The notes beneath the pieces were generated by a model that was given only the letters and a program-made list of their open reading frames with translations, was not told the origin of the DNA and made no database searches. Both the position numbers and the translations under genes were made by a program. DNA of 64,000 nucleotides from Usnea hakonensis. Taxonomy: Eukaryota > Ascomycota > Lecanoromycetes > Lecanorales > Parmeliaceae. This document shows, in pieces, positions 1 through 13,200 of the stretch (positions are counted from its first letter, which is position 1; every line of letters starts with the position of its first letter). The stretch is from the NCBI GenBank assembly GCA_013423325.1, contig BLJB01000039.1:248001-312000 (forward strand), given 5' to 3'.

Positions 1-174
1 AATGCTATTTCGCTGGAGCCATGCAAATTGCCGCCTTGGTCTTTACGAAACAAGACTTTCTGCTCATCCGATGGATTGCATCCCCTGAGCTGCTTGATGC
101 GGGGCTGCTTTTTACCCTAGCTACAAACGGTTTTGTATCAACGGTACTGACATTGAGAGTAACCATTCAGTACG

Positions 175-986
175 GAAAGGCAATCATGGTATCTTATCTT
201 CCTGTGCTCCATTGTCTTCGTTATATCGACTGGCACGCTAGCGGCATCATCCAACGCCTGGTACGCCGCCGGTTTTGACCTCGATACGTCGTCCTTGATG
301 TATGCGGAGACTTTATCGCATCGGATATGGCAACGGCATGGTGTGGATCGAACAATCTGTTTTTTACTCTCTCTGGATACAACCCTACAACTATCAACAA
401 GGTCATCTGGGTGATGTGGGCCCACAGCTTACTGTGGTTAGCTTACTGCTTCTCCAAGACAATCCGTGCATCAGATCGCTTTCTGCCGGGGTCCTCCAAA
501 CTCGGGTCTCTTTGCCAGCCTCGTCTTCGCATGGGCGCCTTGGGCAGTCATTTAAGCAAGGGACTCTTCCTCCTCACATGGTCACTATCACTCAGCTACC
601 AACTCTGGCTCTACGCCATCATACTCCGCGGATCAATCACCAACCACACCTGGAGCTTTGGGCAGATCCTGCCAATCGTCGTCTGGGCACCCTGCCTCGT
701 CGAACTCTTAAATCTAGAAATCAGTAAGTCTCCCTCCCACCTTCATAAGTTGACAGTATTAATGGGGTTTGGGTTTGCAGACGGTGTGTTCAAAGGCTCA
801 GAATACAAATTCCCACCGTCACTGGCATTGGTCACGCTCGATTCCGCGGGATCCCTGCGTCGTGATGATGACTCCACGTCTCGTATTATCCCGCTTGCGG
901 ATATGGCTGCTCGGCGCGCGGAGGTGGAGGATGAGAGCGGATCGGAGACGGGGAGGAGGGAGATGCAGCCCGAAGAGGGGGTATGA
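175..986 (+). pseudogene. Frame-disrupted multi-pass membrane protein gene
   Basis: Coding-like membrane segments lie in different frames. Around 190-300 one frame reads a hydrophobic stretch followed by a polar part (ending near LAASSNAWYAAGFDLD). Around 495-552 the same frame gives FASLVFAWAPWAVI and then a stop. From about 555 the next frame gives a long hydrophobic run (WSLSLSYQLWLYAII, then ILPIVVWAPCLVELL). That frame crosses a GTAAGT...CAG intron (724-780, 57 bp, phase kept) and ends with a charged tail at the stop 984-986. I could not connect these pieces with plausible introns, so I infer frameshifts, either true decay or sequence error. The 5' end may lie left of the window. The family is not recognised; several predicted membrane helices are the only functional hint. 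It could also be a real gene with introns I failed to place. Confidence 0.4.
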
Positions 987-2030
987 GTGCTTGACTATGC
1001 TTTTATCTTTGGGGACTGATTGATTTGGGCATTCGATCTGTATTTGTTGCATTGCGTGATTGGCATAAGAAATGGGGATAGATGGATATTTGTTGGGCGG
1101 TTGTTACTCGCTTTGTTGATTTACTCAGAATCGCATCGCAGATATACGCAATCTTTACCTCATATATATAAAGAAGCAATCCGTTTTATTAGGATACTAT
1201 GTGCATCAGAGTGCTAAGAGAATGTAGCAAAAGCCATGCATACACTACCCAATTCAATTCCTTCGAATTCATTTGCCCAAAATCGGGCTGCTTTTCAATC
1301 ACGTTAACATGAATTCGTACGTGGAATCAACGAAAACTCAGACGATGGTATGTCTGGGGTGTTTTGCATGACTACCTCGCCATCGTTCTAATTCTTACAT
1401 CGGACACCTCTGCACCATTTCTGCACTTTTCACACATGAGTTTTATTTATGAACTCGTAGCTACATTCTTTTGAAACAAGTCCTCTGCTTTGGAAGCGTG
1501 CAGTGTTGCTTTTTAGCCTTTTGGCGGGCGGGGAAGAGGAATTCGTTTATGTGAGGGAGTGGCGCGGATGTTTCTTTCAGGAGGGTAGGGGAAAGGAAAA
1601 GAGGGAGGAGGGAGAAAAATGGAGAGAGAGAGAGAGAGCTCGGGGTATTCAAGTCGAGGACACCGGGAGAGGGTTTCAGTCTTTGACTGCTCGCGTAAGC
1701 GGAAAAGGGAAATCTGGGACTGTACACTAGTTGGACAGCTGACAAAAAGAGGGGGAAGTCATGGTTGTGGAGTTGTAATTTAGCGTAATCTAAATGAGCA
1801 GGGAAGCTTTTGATTATGCGGTTTCCGGAACGGTAGCTGGGAGAGTGATGATGGAGAAGGTTTTTTGAATGCCAGCCCCAATCATTAGGTGGACGGATCG
1901 AATGGGATTCCTCGAGGCTGGAATGATAGTGGACGCTAGGCTTAGGCCTGTTACATGAGACGAGGTCCTGTTCAGTCGTGGGCAGAAACCTGACCATTGC
2001 ACAATCTTCCGGCCGGTCAACCCAAGTCCT
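987..2030. other. Intergenic stretch with a GA microsatellite
   Basis: No convincing gene on either strand. It holds a purine-rich tract around 1580-1700 with a perfect GA dinucleotide run at about 1622-1638. The open frames crossing this tract are compositional artefacts. Confidence 0.6.
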
Positions 2031-2827
2031 TCAGTCTAAGCCCAGAATTGCGCCCTTCACGTATTGCACCCACTCCCGCTTTTGGACAGCGGTCCAGACG
2101 TCTCTGTTCGTCCCCCCTCCGCTTTCTCCAAATTGCCCATACACGAGGAGTGTAAAAAGTTTCAGCGGCAGCTTCTTCCACTCGAGTAGGCCCGGAAGGA
2201 AAGGCACTGTGCGGTAAGCAAGACTCTCTGGCCCGAATCTGTAACATTCGTCTACATAGATGGAAATGGAAATGTGCCTGACATTTTTCAAAGTCTCGGC
2301 GAGCGCAACAAATCCATTGTCCCATTCGCGCTCTTCGTGCCTACTGGAGATTGACACTTTAAGATCCAGATTTCGCACTACAAGGGCGCGGTGGCTGACA
2401 CAGTCAAGGTGCCTTAGGAATACACCAAGTGGCTTGGGATCATAATTAACATGGAACACATTGGCAGAATAAAATGCGTCCTTCGCGTCGTGGTATAATT
2501 GGCGGCATGTTCTCAAAGACGCCATTGGAACGCTGGATCGGCGACGACAATAAGTATCGTCGGGTAAGTGCATCCGCAGGGAGTCGAGGTGGTAATATCC
2601 AGCAACGCGAATGAGAAGACCTCCGTACACGAGACGGTAGATGCGGTCTCTCAACTCTTGAGGTAGCCGAAGGAGAGGGGAGTCAGCGTTGCTGATAGTG
2701 CTAGAGTACAATGGTGGTCAGCTTCACATAGACCGCAGGAGTGAAAATTGCTTTGGATATACATTGCATGAGTAGCGGGAAGCACAAAGGCGATTGGTGT
2801 CTTCGGGGACTCGCTGCGGAGCTTCAT
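2031..2827 (-). CDS. Short orphan protein with F-box-like/DUF7730-type N-terminus
   Basis: Two exons, 2763-2827 and 2031-2700, joined over a 62 bp intron (GTATAT...TAG) in matching phase, give 244 residues from an ATG at 2827. Residues about 29-48 carry the LLRLPQELRDRIYRLVYGG pattern. This leucine/proline/glutamate-leucine/arginine signature opens many large fungal families (F-box-like, 2EXR and DUF7730 types). The C-terminal part continues with the usual pattern of short hydrophobic strands and the FLRHLDCVSHRALVVRNLDL block. Such proteins are numerous in Pezizomycotina and mostly have no known role; substrate-adaptor function is only a guess. No membrane segment or signal peptide is visible. 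The ATG is favoured because without the first exon the frame would have to start at a TTG. Confidence 0.65.
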
Positions 2828-3183
2828 GCTGAGTTCTGTGTAAATGGTATGGTAACGCAGGCTCAATGTAAAGGACTAACGAGCTAATAGAGTTGGGGAA
2901 ATTCAAGATTTTGAGGGAAGGTGTTCGTGATAGAGTGAGCTTTTGCAGCTTCTGCGCTTAGTATGCGGCTGGTTTCTTTGACAAGCTGTGACAAGCAAGA
3001 CGGGTGTTTGACTGTGGCGACGTCTTTACTTGGATGATACGCGCCAGTAGATGGTATGTACTCGTACTCGCACTACCTCAAGCAAATGAGATAGTCTTGA
3101 AGTTGACCAATTGATAAATCAGATAATGCTTGAACTGACCTTACTTCACCTTACTATTTACGCGCTAGGACTAGCGCTGCCGC
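2828..3183. other. Intergenic, nothing recognised
   Basis: About 350 bp between the start of the orphan gene and the 3' end of the Aquarius gene. It should contain the orphan gene's promoter and the Aquarius 3' UTR. I see no distinct motif. Confidence 0.5.
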
Positions 3184-6100
3184 TCACGTGATCTCGTCCA
3201 AGTCCGAGTCGTCAGGTTCCTCGCCCTCACCCGTCTCGTCTTTCCCCAAAGCTCCAGCTCCAACTCCAGGCTCCTGAATTGGCAAATCCTTTTCCCCTCT
3301 ATTAAACATTCCCAATTTTGCTTGCGTCATTTCGAACACGTACTGCCCCAAATGCTCAACTCCCTCCATCTCTGTACCTTCCACCTCATCCGTTAATAAT
3401 CTGCTTGCTGGAAACATTTCACCGGTCATGAGCATCAACTTCTCCGGGCGTTCTAGCGGTAGCTTGAATGCTTGCAACAATTCAGAATAGGATTCGAAGA
3501 TGTTGCGCCGACCGAGTATGTAGAGGCCCAGTCGAGCGCGGGAGAGCGCAACTGTGAGGCGGCGAATGTCGCGGAGGTAGCCGGGAGTACGCGTTCGAGT
3601 CAAGGAGAGGATGATATCTCGAATATCATTAGCCGTGCTTGCTGAAGCCAGAGAGCGAAGGAGGAAACGCTTACAGTCGTTCTGCTCTCCTTGATACTTA
3701 TCCACCGTGGTCACAATCCTCGGCAATCCAAAAAGCCTATTTCCCTTGCACCTATGGACCAGAACGTCCCTTATCAAGGCTTTTTGCCCTGCATACGTTG
3801 TCAGAATTGATATCGTGCTAGCTGCATATCCCAGCAAGCGCATATACTGGTAGATCGCCACCGCATACTCCGCCTCACCCAAATTCTGGAAGAAATGAGG
3901 CGATGGCCGTGACTCGCCTGAGCCTTTGTAGTCTGGGACATCGATGAACTGGTATTCATACTTAAAGCCAGCGTTAGCGCGGAGGTATTCGGGTTCCGTG
4001 AGGACGCTAGGTAGATGGTTCAGAGATGGGTACCGCCATTTGTAGAGCTTCGCTATGCTAGGTCTTGCGCGACCTTGTTGGTCGAGAGTTATGGTAGGAA
4101 CGCCGAGACGTACGAGGCGAAGAAAAAGCGATTGTTCCAAGTTGGCAAATTGCCGAAATGCCAGATTCTGAATTATTGGGGAGTTTTGAAGATGGTCGCC
4201 GCAGAGGACAATTCGTTGTAGAGGTAATTTGCCATCCTTGGAATTTTGGAGGGCAAGAGGGATGAAGTTTTCGATCTCGGTGATTTGAGCTGCTTCTTCC
4301 ATGACTACATTATCGTAGTGGAACCCTAGGTCAGCTATTTCTTGTCGGCGCATGGCGGCATGGGTGGTCGTCATTGCGATAATACGCGCTTCTTTTACCA
4401 TAAGATAATTGGTTCTGTCACGGTTGTGGCGGAGTATCTCGAAAGGGCGGATGTCCTCGAGGGATTTGAAGACTTTGGAAATATGATGTTCGCATCCACG
4501 GATTATTTCCAAGACTTCATCCTTAGCTAGGTCAAGGGGGAAAAGTGGCTGGGGGGCATTTTGAAAGTAATGATGGAAAGGGAAAGACGAGATAACTTCT
4601 CCGGCGCTTGAGTCCGAATGATTGGCAGTGTCCCAGAACTTTGCCCAAGCGGGCTGCACGTAAACAGTGTTGAAGTAACCAGCAGTTTCGCAGGTACTAC
4701 CATGAGCACCCGGTGCGCCAAAATTGGCGGCAAGCCGGTCAACTTCGTGCAGTAGGTAGGCTCTGTTGTCGAGGAATGATTCTACACGACCGTACTTGCT
4801 GAAGCTCTCTGCTGTCTCCAAGTCTCCTTCTCCTTGACCTAGCCGAAGCAGATGCCGTCCGTCAATGTCGAGCTTCACTATCTTTTGAAAGAGTTGGTTG
4901 AGTGCTTGATTACTGTGTGCTATGAGTAAGGTTCTCTGGAAGGGAAAGTCATGATAGATGTTATTGATGACTTGGGTGGCTACGTCCGTTTTGCCGGTCC
5001 CTGGTGGGCCCACTATAACGGTCAGACCTGGTTGAGTGCCTGAGGTGACCGCGTTGACCTGGGCCGGAGTGAAGCGGACACTATTATGTTTCGGCTCGTC
5101 GCTAAGATACGGTCCACTGGCAGGTGGACGATAAGTGGATACCTTGACAGATTCTGAAGTCGGCTGCATAGGCTCGGCATCGCCACGTCGACGCTTCTTC
5201 GAAGATCGGGGCTGAACGGCAGTGGCTGCGGTCGCAGAGTGTCGAAGGACATATGGAGGCGGAAAGCTCTCGAGGTTCTTGTCTTCAGATACGACTGTCT
5301 GCGAGATGCATCAGCATTTAATGTTGAATAAAGGAGCCGCAAGGATTCTACCTTGCCCGGATAACTATCTACTATATGCTGCCAGTCAACGAAAGTATCT
5401 TGGAAATCGACTGCCGGGAGCTGATTCGGAAGTCGGGTGTAAGTTGCCGAAGTAGGGTCGCCATAGCCCAGGAATACCTCCAATAGCCACGCGGGTACAG
5501 CTACATCGGATAATGCTAGGGTTTGAATGGTCTCCAAGATCTTTTTGAAATTGTTCTCGCGTTGGTTCCGTCGAATAATGACGTTGAGAGACTCATAGAC
5601 ATCCGGTCTTCCTTTCTCTTTAAGTTCGCTATCAGTCTTGAAAGCCGACGGATCCAGATTGACGATGAGCCTTCTGATGCGTGGTTTGCTCCCATAGCCG
5701 TTCATTTGATCGGGTGCTGGCTCTCTTATAGAGCGACCATTCTCATCCAGCAACTGCACAACCTCTGCAGTTCGCAGAGCAAGGAGTCCAGACGCTTCCT
5801 CGCCATTTTGCTTTGAATGGCCGTTTGACAATTGGCGTGAAGCATCGCTGGACTCGACTGTGAGTAAATAGATGACGTCGCCTTGTCGCAATGAGTCCCA
5901 ATCGTGTCGAACGGTGTCAACGAGTTTGCTCACGTTGAGGGTTATTTCAGCCGTCACATATGCTGGATGATCATGCCCAACCTTCGCAGGTGCAGCTTCT
6001 AAGATCCTATCAGACAATCAGCACGGGATCACATTAACACCCTAAGCTTATACTTACGCAGGTTTGGTGATGGGGAGCGCCATTTTCGAGAAGCCATCGA

Positions 6101-7712
6101 AGTGGACACTGCCAGCTGACCCAGTCCCTCTTGGTTGTAGTCTTCTTATCGTGTCCTCGAGATACTTCCTGACCTCGAAGAATTGCTCGCATCGGTAGAG
6201 AATAAAAGACCGCCACAGAAAGTCCCCAACGCTGAGATACTGAAGATTCAGCTTGGGTATCGCTAAGGGTCTGGACCCGTTGTAGGTTTCGTTGCGTAGG
6301 AGTGAAGGCTCGTAGAGTTCTGTCTCTGTGGGCTGAACACTCAGATCTCTCACAGTCTCTTGAAACGTCTGCCTTTTCTCATGTCCCGACAGCATGATCT
6401 CCATTAGGAGCTCTCTATGAACCTCTATAGTCGCAGCAGATGGGTACGCTGTCCGAAAGCCTAATAGTGCGCACAGCTTTTCCAGCTCGGCATCCGTCAG
6501 CTGAGTCAAGAACTCTTCCAAGTCCTTCCTTTTGTCGATGGCTCCATAATTCGACAGGGCAAGTACTGTTAGCTTCTCTTTGAAGTGCTTGAGCGCAGTC
6601 CTTTGCAGCCGAGCTAGGTTCTCACAGTGCCTCTCATATGACTGAACTGTAGAGTGCTGTGAGCCTGTATTATCATCGATGGGAAAGCTGGCAAAATGAC
6701 GGAAGAGGGCGAACAAGTCACGCAGGAGCCCATTGTCTTGAGTATTGAACATTGGAGATATTCTGATCAGGGCTAAAAGATTAAGATCTTGCACCAGAGA
6801 ATTGACATATCTCCTCGTAGGCAACTGACTCTCGAGATCAGTCAAGAACTCGAGAAACTTCTCGCAGTACATCAGATCGCCTGAAAATCGGTTAGCGAGG
6901 GTATCAAGTCACATCGTGTTGCTTCACCTTCGCTAGCGCCATACAAACGACCAACGAAGTCGAGAAGAAGAGTGTAGAGCCATGAGCGTTCAAATCTCAA
7001 CTTTGCCTTTCCTTCTTCGTCTGCAGCCTCGTATTTTTTTGCCGCAGCCCGCCAAGCCTTCCGAAGTTGACCGTGCTCCTCAAATTTCCGCTCTTGAGCT
7101 GCTTCTGATGCCAGATTATGCCATATGGATATTGACACCAACGGCGCACATTCCTTGCGTACAAGACCGTTGTCCAGTGATTGGAAGGCGCTGAGTAGGT
7201 AGGAGAGTAAATGGATGCGAATAGGTGCCGACAGAGATGGATCAATACTCATTGACAGAACGCGACGAAAGAAGGAGGAGAAGCGTTCAGGATCATCGGT
7301 GAATATGTCTTAGAATGGTTAGTCATACATATTATCATTCACGGCGAATGGACTGCTTACCCCATGTTGGGAGATTCTCTCGGCTCTTGACGGTGATGAT
7401 GAGGGCAATCAAAAGAACATGATGGTTTGTGGAGGCTTCAGTATAGCCTGGCCAAAGGTAGCTTAAGATCGGTCAGTGCCTGTCTCTCAAAGTTCTCAGA
7501 CTTGCGTACTTCTCGAGCAGCTGCAGATTCTCGAGTATGAGCAGACTCCGAAAGTGGAAAGCCTGCTGCTCTAGCACATCCCAAATTTCTGTCTTGATTA
7601 CATCTGGTTTGGCCTTTCTCGACTTCACAGCTTTAGGCCAATATTTTTTTGCTAGCTGAGCCCAATGGTTGTCGCCTTCATCCCCATCTCTTATTGTGCT
7701 TGCTTCTGTCAT
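3184..7712 (-). CDS. cwf11: Intron-binding protein Aquarius (spliceosomal RNA helicase, Cwf11)
   Basis: Seven exons (7510-7712, 7361-7461, 6928-7308, 6058-6880, 5352-6006, 3675-5298, 3184-3617) give 1406 residues, close to the length of Aquarius proteins. The protein is an SF1 helicase of the spliceosome that binds the intron near the branch point; in animals it also limits R-loops. Visible signatures: N-terminal ARM-like region with LENYLWPGYTE; a long helical and beta-barrel part with LPTRRYVNSLVQDLNLL and ALPKLNLQYLSVGDFLWR; Walker A GPPGTGKTD at about residues 818-826; helicase motif II EEAA at about 1055; QGRARPSIAKLY; KVxTVDKYQGEQND; and the C-terminal VALSRARLGLY motif. The intron at 3618-3674 is in frame and stop-free, so retaining it would insert 19 residues before the conserved IILSLTRTRTPGYLRD. 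Introns are 47-57 bp. The start ATG at 7712 fits the short N-terminal arm of relatives. The gene is divergent from THOC1. Confidence 0.95.
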
Positions 7713-7985
7713 ATTGCTGAGTATGGTCACGAAATTAGTCGCATCTGACTTAAGCGCCTAGGTTGATCATAAAGTTTGGACGCGCTGGGATACATTGCGC
7801 AAGCAGTAATCTTGAAATCACGCTTTGCTTGAATTTGACATGGTCTGGTGTCGCGTGGTCCTCAGTGTCTTTGAACTTTTGTCGTAAGGCTGAAAGGCTA
7901 GCGGGGATTCTTCCGCAGAGCCTCGCTCAGGGACTCGGAAAGTTATTCGTATTGTCTTCACTTCTATTACAACAATGAGCTTTTC
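7713..7985. promoter_or_regulatory. Shared divergent promoter region, Aquarius / THOC1
   Basis: Only about 270 bp separate the two start codons, so both promoters must lie here or overlap the 5' ends. No specific factor site is claimed. The upper part carries short pyrimidine-rich stretches. Confidence 0.5.
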
Positions 7986-10203
7986 ATGAAAAGATCTGCA
8001 GCCACGCAGTCGCGTGAGCTGTCAATTATGTCTAGCGTTGGAGTCAATTCCGTTGATTGCTCAACGACCGCAATCAAGCGACTCCTTGCCAAAGCGCGGG
8101 AAATCAAGCCTAATGGAGGCGTTGAACCAGCATTGACCGCTCCAGAATTTCATGGTGGTATTGAAGAAATTGGCAGGCAGAGCGCAGGATCAAACAAAGA
8201 TTATGCGGCCATCGAGACCGCGTGCCGAAACATATTCTATGCTCTACTAGTGAGCCTCTTAGGAAACAGAAACCATTTCAATAGCTAATAGCCTAAGGCA
8301 TCAACCTCAATCGACGAGCCCCCTTTTGGTGAGGTATGGAACCTTCTCGACATTATATCCATCCTCTCTGATTCAGGTCAGTCTCACAGAGACCTTCATT
8401 TCGTTTCCAAGGGCTAATCGTGCGCAGAGATCTGCGAACCAAGCTTGCTCTTTTGGCTTGTCGAAGAGCTGCTTGACACCCAGACTATAGATGGGTGCAG
8501 AATTCTGTTTGATTACCTTGACTCTCGACGAGAACGCATCACATCGAAACACTTCAAGGCAAAGAGCCTCATCATACTACGCGCGTGCAACGAGCTCTTA
8601 CGCCGCCTCTCACGAGCAGAGGATACAGTATTTTGCGGAAGAGTCTTCATATTCCTCTTTCAAAGCTTCCCACTTGGAGACAGAAGCTCAGTCAATCTAA
8701 GGGGAGAATATCATGTCGAGAATGTCACTGTTTTTGAGGATTTGCCCCCAAAGGCGGGATTGAAGCTCGAGGATGGCATGGAGGTCGATCAGCAGTTGGA
8801 AAAGCCAGAACCGCAGCAAGACTCAGCCAAAAACGAAGCTGTAGATGAGCAGGCTAAGGCCGGGTTAGAGGAGCGAGCAAAATCCGTCAAATCCGATGCC
8901 CAGGAGGAAAAAGCCCAGGAAATGCCAGCAGACATGGATACTCTGTATCCTCTGTTCTGGTCTTTACAGGAATCTTTCTCAACTCCTACGAGATTATTCG
9001 ATGACACCAACCTTCAGGACTTTCAGAGGGGGTTATCATACACCTTGATCAAATTCAAAGAAGTACAGCAAGACCTCCAGATACGCGGCACATCAAAGCT
9101 TCATGATGATGGCAGACGGGGCGTAAAGAGGAAACGCAACGGCCACGAAGATGAGCTGTCAAGTAGCTTCAATCCGAAGTACTTGACCAGTCGAGACCTG
9201 TTCGACCTGGAGGTAAAACAAGTGCTTAATCGAATCCCATCGTATCCTTGCTTACCCAATACAGATCAGCGATCTTGCTTTTCGCCGCCATGTTCTTGTT
9301 CAAGCTTTGATCCTGATCGACTTTCTCCTTTCGCTCACCCCAAAAGCCAAGAGGAAGCTCGAACATACATCCAACAAATCAGTGCTGTATACGTACGCCT
9401 TGAACGAAGACAATGTATGTGACCCAATCAACCCATCAAACTCTCTACTAGCTAATCGTGGATTCAGGCGAAATGGGCAACGAACATGAGAAGCGAGATT
9501 GCTACTTATTTACAGCAAGGCCCAGAAGGTAAGTTTTACTACCGAATGGTGGATACTGTCTTGTCAAGAGACAAAAATTGGGTGCATTGGAAGGCAGAGG
9601 GTTGCCCGCCGATACAGCGAATTCCCGTTTCTGCGGGAGATTTCTCGGAAGCGGAAAAAGGTGCCGAGAAAGCATGCGCCAACAGGAGGCTTAGAGCGAC
9701 TCCTATGGGATCATTGGATCTCAAGTTCCTCTCAGACAGCGGCGACACCGACATCATGGAGAAGCTGAAAGACCCGGAAAGGTAAGACCATTATTGCCAC
9801 ACGGTAGCAATCTCGCTCAGTCGTCCACAGATACCAAATACCCACGGCAGAATCATTTAGAGGACCCATCGCCGAAGATGATTTCGACATTGAAATGGCG
9901 AAAACAAGTGAAGAGAAGCAGCAGGCAACAGATGCAAGGGCAAGCAAGCTATGGAGAACGCTCCGGATTGCATCGAAAAGCAAGCTCAATGTATTGGACA
10001 AAATAGATGATGGAAACAATCTAGAAGCTCTTTTCCGGCCAGAAGAGGAAGAGAGCAAGGAGAAGACGGATGTCGAGGGTTCTGATCAGCCGGCAAAGGA
10101 CTCGGAATTGCATTTGAATGGTACAGAGCAGAAGCTGGCGGATGAAAATGGAGTGGAAGCGGCGTCAGAGGCGGTAGCCAAAGAGCAAGATTCCAAATCA
10201 TAG
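7986..10203 (+). CDS. hpr1: THO complex subunit 1 (Hpr1/THOC1)
   Basis: Six exons (7986-8249, 8298-8376, 8428-9212, 9265-9414, 9468-9781, 9831-10203) give 654 residues. THOC1 is a core subunit of THO/TREX, which couples transcription to mRNA packaging and export and suppresses R-loops. Family signatures seen: LLRRLSRAEDTVFCGRV followed by LRGEYHVENVTVFEDL, DLAFRRHVLVQALILIDFLL in exon 4, the NWVHWKAEGCPPI block, and RYQIPTAESFRGPIAEDDFD near the C-terminus. The C-terminal tail is acidic and lysine-rich, and no death domain is seen, as expected for fungi. A GTAAGT at 9529 looks like a donor but the conserved protein reads straight through it. The start could be the ATG at 7986 or the one at 8028 (MSSVGV), 14 residues later; I cannot decide. 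Introns are 48-53 bp. Confidence 0.92.
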
Positions 10204-13200
10204 ATACTCAATTCCAGATACCTAAACGCTTCAAGATACCTAAACACCAGATAACGGGTTGTATATCGCGTAATCGTAGTATTAGCGCTCTGTAGAGTAC
10301 GAGGCACATACACCAGATATAAAGTACCAAGATATAAGAACATGCAACGAGAAGGTGTCTATTCGAGATATTCTGTTCTTGACGACAATAGCCTTACATT
10401 TTTGTTTCTGCCAAATCCACATGGTAAGTACTCTATACCCTTCTATCGGCTGAATCCCTATACTGTCGCACCAAGGAAGAGAAAGATCTTCGGGAAATTC
10501 CACCACTTCCATAACGCTCATTTTACGCTCGCACTCCCCTTCCACTTCCCCTCTTGATTCTTTAATTACCTGCTCACAGCCTCTCACATACCCCAGCATC
10601 GTCAACGTCGCAGTGTACAAGTGTGAGTTTCACAGTCAGCGTATTTTCATGATCTTCTCGTCGAGTCATGCTGCGGTCACCCGAGTGCACCAATCACATC
10701 TTTATTCTTGTTGGTCATGTTTGTTTCGAATTTTATACTCTCGTAATCAGATCAGAGGCTGGGGGACAAACACGGCACCCTGTTTTTTATTTACCTTAGT
10801 GGGGAAGGAAGGCTCCGATCCCGGTTTTTTCACCAACAATCATCGACTACTTCACGGACCGCTGCAGCTCACGTGCCTCCGCAAAATTGTTGTCCCAAGC
10901 TTATCGACCTCGGGTAAGTGAAGATCGTGAGGCTCCCTGACGGCAATGCCCTAAGTAAGGATTCATGGCCTAAAGGGACTACCTACCTCACCTTACTTCA
11001 TGCTGTGCCCCGGAGCTGCAGGGGTGGGGGAAGCCTGGAACCAGTCTAAAACAAGAGCCGCTTCACCTGCAAAGTCAATAATGAGCTGCTCAGCCCGTGT
11101 TAAAAAAGCAAATACGCGAAGCTCGGACCTCTTCCCACACTGACATCAGTCTGTTACCACTCTCATTGTCATTTGCGTCCTGGTTTCAATTCCTTCGGCT
11201 CCTACAACCATACCCCACATGGCAGCGCCTTCCCCTTTGCTAGTGCTCCCCCTCTCGCACTTGTACCTCAATTTCGGCAGCTCCCTTTTCACCGGCTACA
11301 TGCTTAATCCGCATGATACCTTATGCACAGAATCATCGGCATAACTTGCCTTGCAACAACCGATTATGCAAGTCAGGCGGTCCCACTCAGGCAAGATCCA
11401 ATCATGTGTCCCACTGACACTCAATGACGCCTTGCCATATCTCCATCCCTACTACTGTCGAGCACCCTGGTTACTTGGGTCTACTCGACTTTTGTTGCAT
11501 CGTTTTGATCATTACATTTGCCACTTGCCATCTGTTCAAATTCGAGTCCTTAATGTGGTTTGTCATTCACTATTCAATCTTGATTGGGCAGTCAAAGTCC
11601 AATTCAACGGCATAGTTGGAGTTGTATTAGTTTCATCGCCTCAAATTTGCACTTTTGATCATCTGAACCTTGCACTGCCTAGCAATTCCAACGGGGCTGC
11701 CACAAACATGAAGAATAATTCCAGACACGACCTCGATCGACTTCTGATTTCGGCATTCTGTCGTAACATATTTCACTACGTGACTGGATAAATATGCAAG
11801 TATGCGTTCGCCTTCTGAACAATTCAAGCCGGCCAAAACCCGGAGCTTGGCATCGCGCTATGTTTCACGGAAAGTTATGGAAATTTCTTGTCATATGGGT
11901 ACCATGGAAGCTTATTATAATGAGTTTTGCTATCATCTTTTTCAAAACTGTCATGAATCCAGCAGACAAGACGCCACTCGAAACAAAGCCCCTGTCTTCT
12001 TGTGCTGCAGGCCGTATTGACTAGTATGATGGTCACCAGCCTAAACTTACCGGGTCCGAGATGAAGTCAATACATAGTATGCCATTACTCATCAATAGCT
12101 CACGGCGGATGGAGGCTCCTGGTTTGCCCGTTGACATTGGCAAAGACTATTTTTTGGTAAGGATACTTTTCTACCTCATGACTGTGAGATTCTCATCGCG
12201 CTTCACAGGATCCTTGTTTGGGATGGCCTGCAAGGCTTAGTGACCCCACTTCATCATCTATCCGAGACATCTGCACATCTTAGTGAAATTTCTGTCAGCT
12301 CGAGCTCATGTTGAGTTTCGAGGAAATGCTAGATCCTCGGAATCGAAATGTCCCAGGGTTATCATCTTTGGTTCTGCTGTCGTATTCCGTGGCCGACCCA
12401 CACACTGTCGAGCTCGGCTTCGGCCGCAATCAAATATCGATTGCAACGGTTGTTGTCAAACTCTAAGAGGAAGAATGAGCCCCGCGCGCCACTTGGGCGG
12501 CTAGAGCGCAATTCGAAAACCCCGGGCTTTTCTCCAACAGGGGCATAAACAAAGCTAACACGCTGTACCACTCTTATTAGATTGCGTGCGTTATCTAACG
12601 ATGTGGTTAGTCTCCAACTCCGAGGCTTTCACAAGGAGTACAACTGACTCAAGAGCGCCAGCATAGGGTTCAGTGCTCTGTCATCAGCCACCCAATTGCT
12701 TGTCGATGACGAAAATCGATCTGTCCATTCAATATCAGCTTACAAGGGACCCTGCATCACATAAAATTCGCAGGTCTTGAGACGTTTCTCCACTAGGCTC
12801 AACAAATTACGAATTATAAAATACCTCATAAGCAAAAGCAGCCGCCCCTTTTTGCAAAATTTTCGTCCTATCACTTGTGTGTCAGCCTGACCTCTTCTAA
12901 AGGTGTAAGATCCACACGGAATCCCAGGACGGAGGGCAGCAGATCACGCATTGGCGCTAGCCTTGAAGGACGACAGTCTAGGCACAGAGATACTCAGGAG
13001 CATCCCTCGATTGGAGACGTACGAGCCAACAACTTTCCAAGCCTGTCATTGATGCTTTTAATTCTTTTTCATATTCCGATTCAGCAAATCACATCTATTG
13101 ATCAAGTAGCCCGCCGCTGCACGAGCCCTGCGATCCCGCAATTGTCTGGTAGTCTACCAGGACCCTAGGGTTCACTTACCTGTTGCCCATAGATCTCCAG

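Noticed and set aside
1461..1997. 178-codon minus-strand frame
   Set aside because: It overlaps a GA-rich tract, giving Ser/Leu/Pro/Phe-rich nonsense with no domain pattern.
9529..9534. Strong GTAAGT donor in THOC1
   Set aside because: The conserved THOC1 block NWVHWKAEGCPP is encoded right after it in the same frame, so it is probably not used.
10282..10620. 112-codon minus-strand frame after THOC1
   Set aside because: No splice partners, no domain, and it lies in a 3' flanking region.
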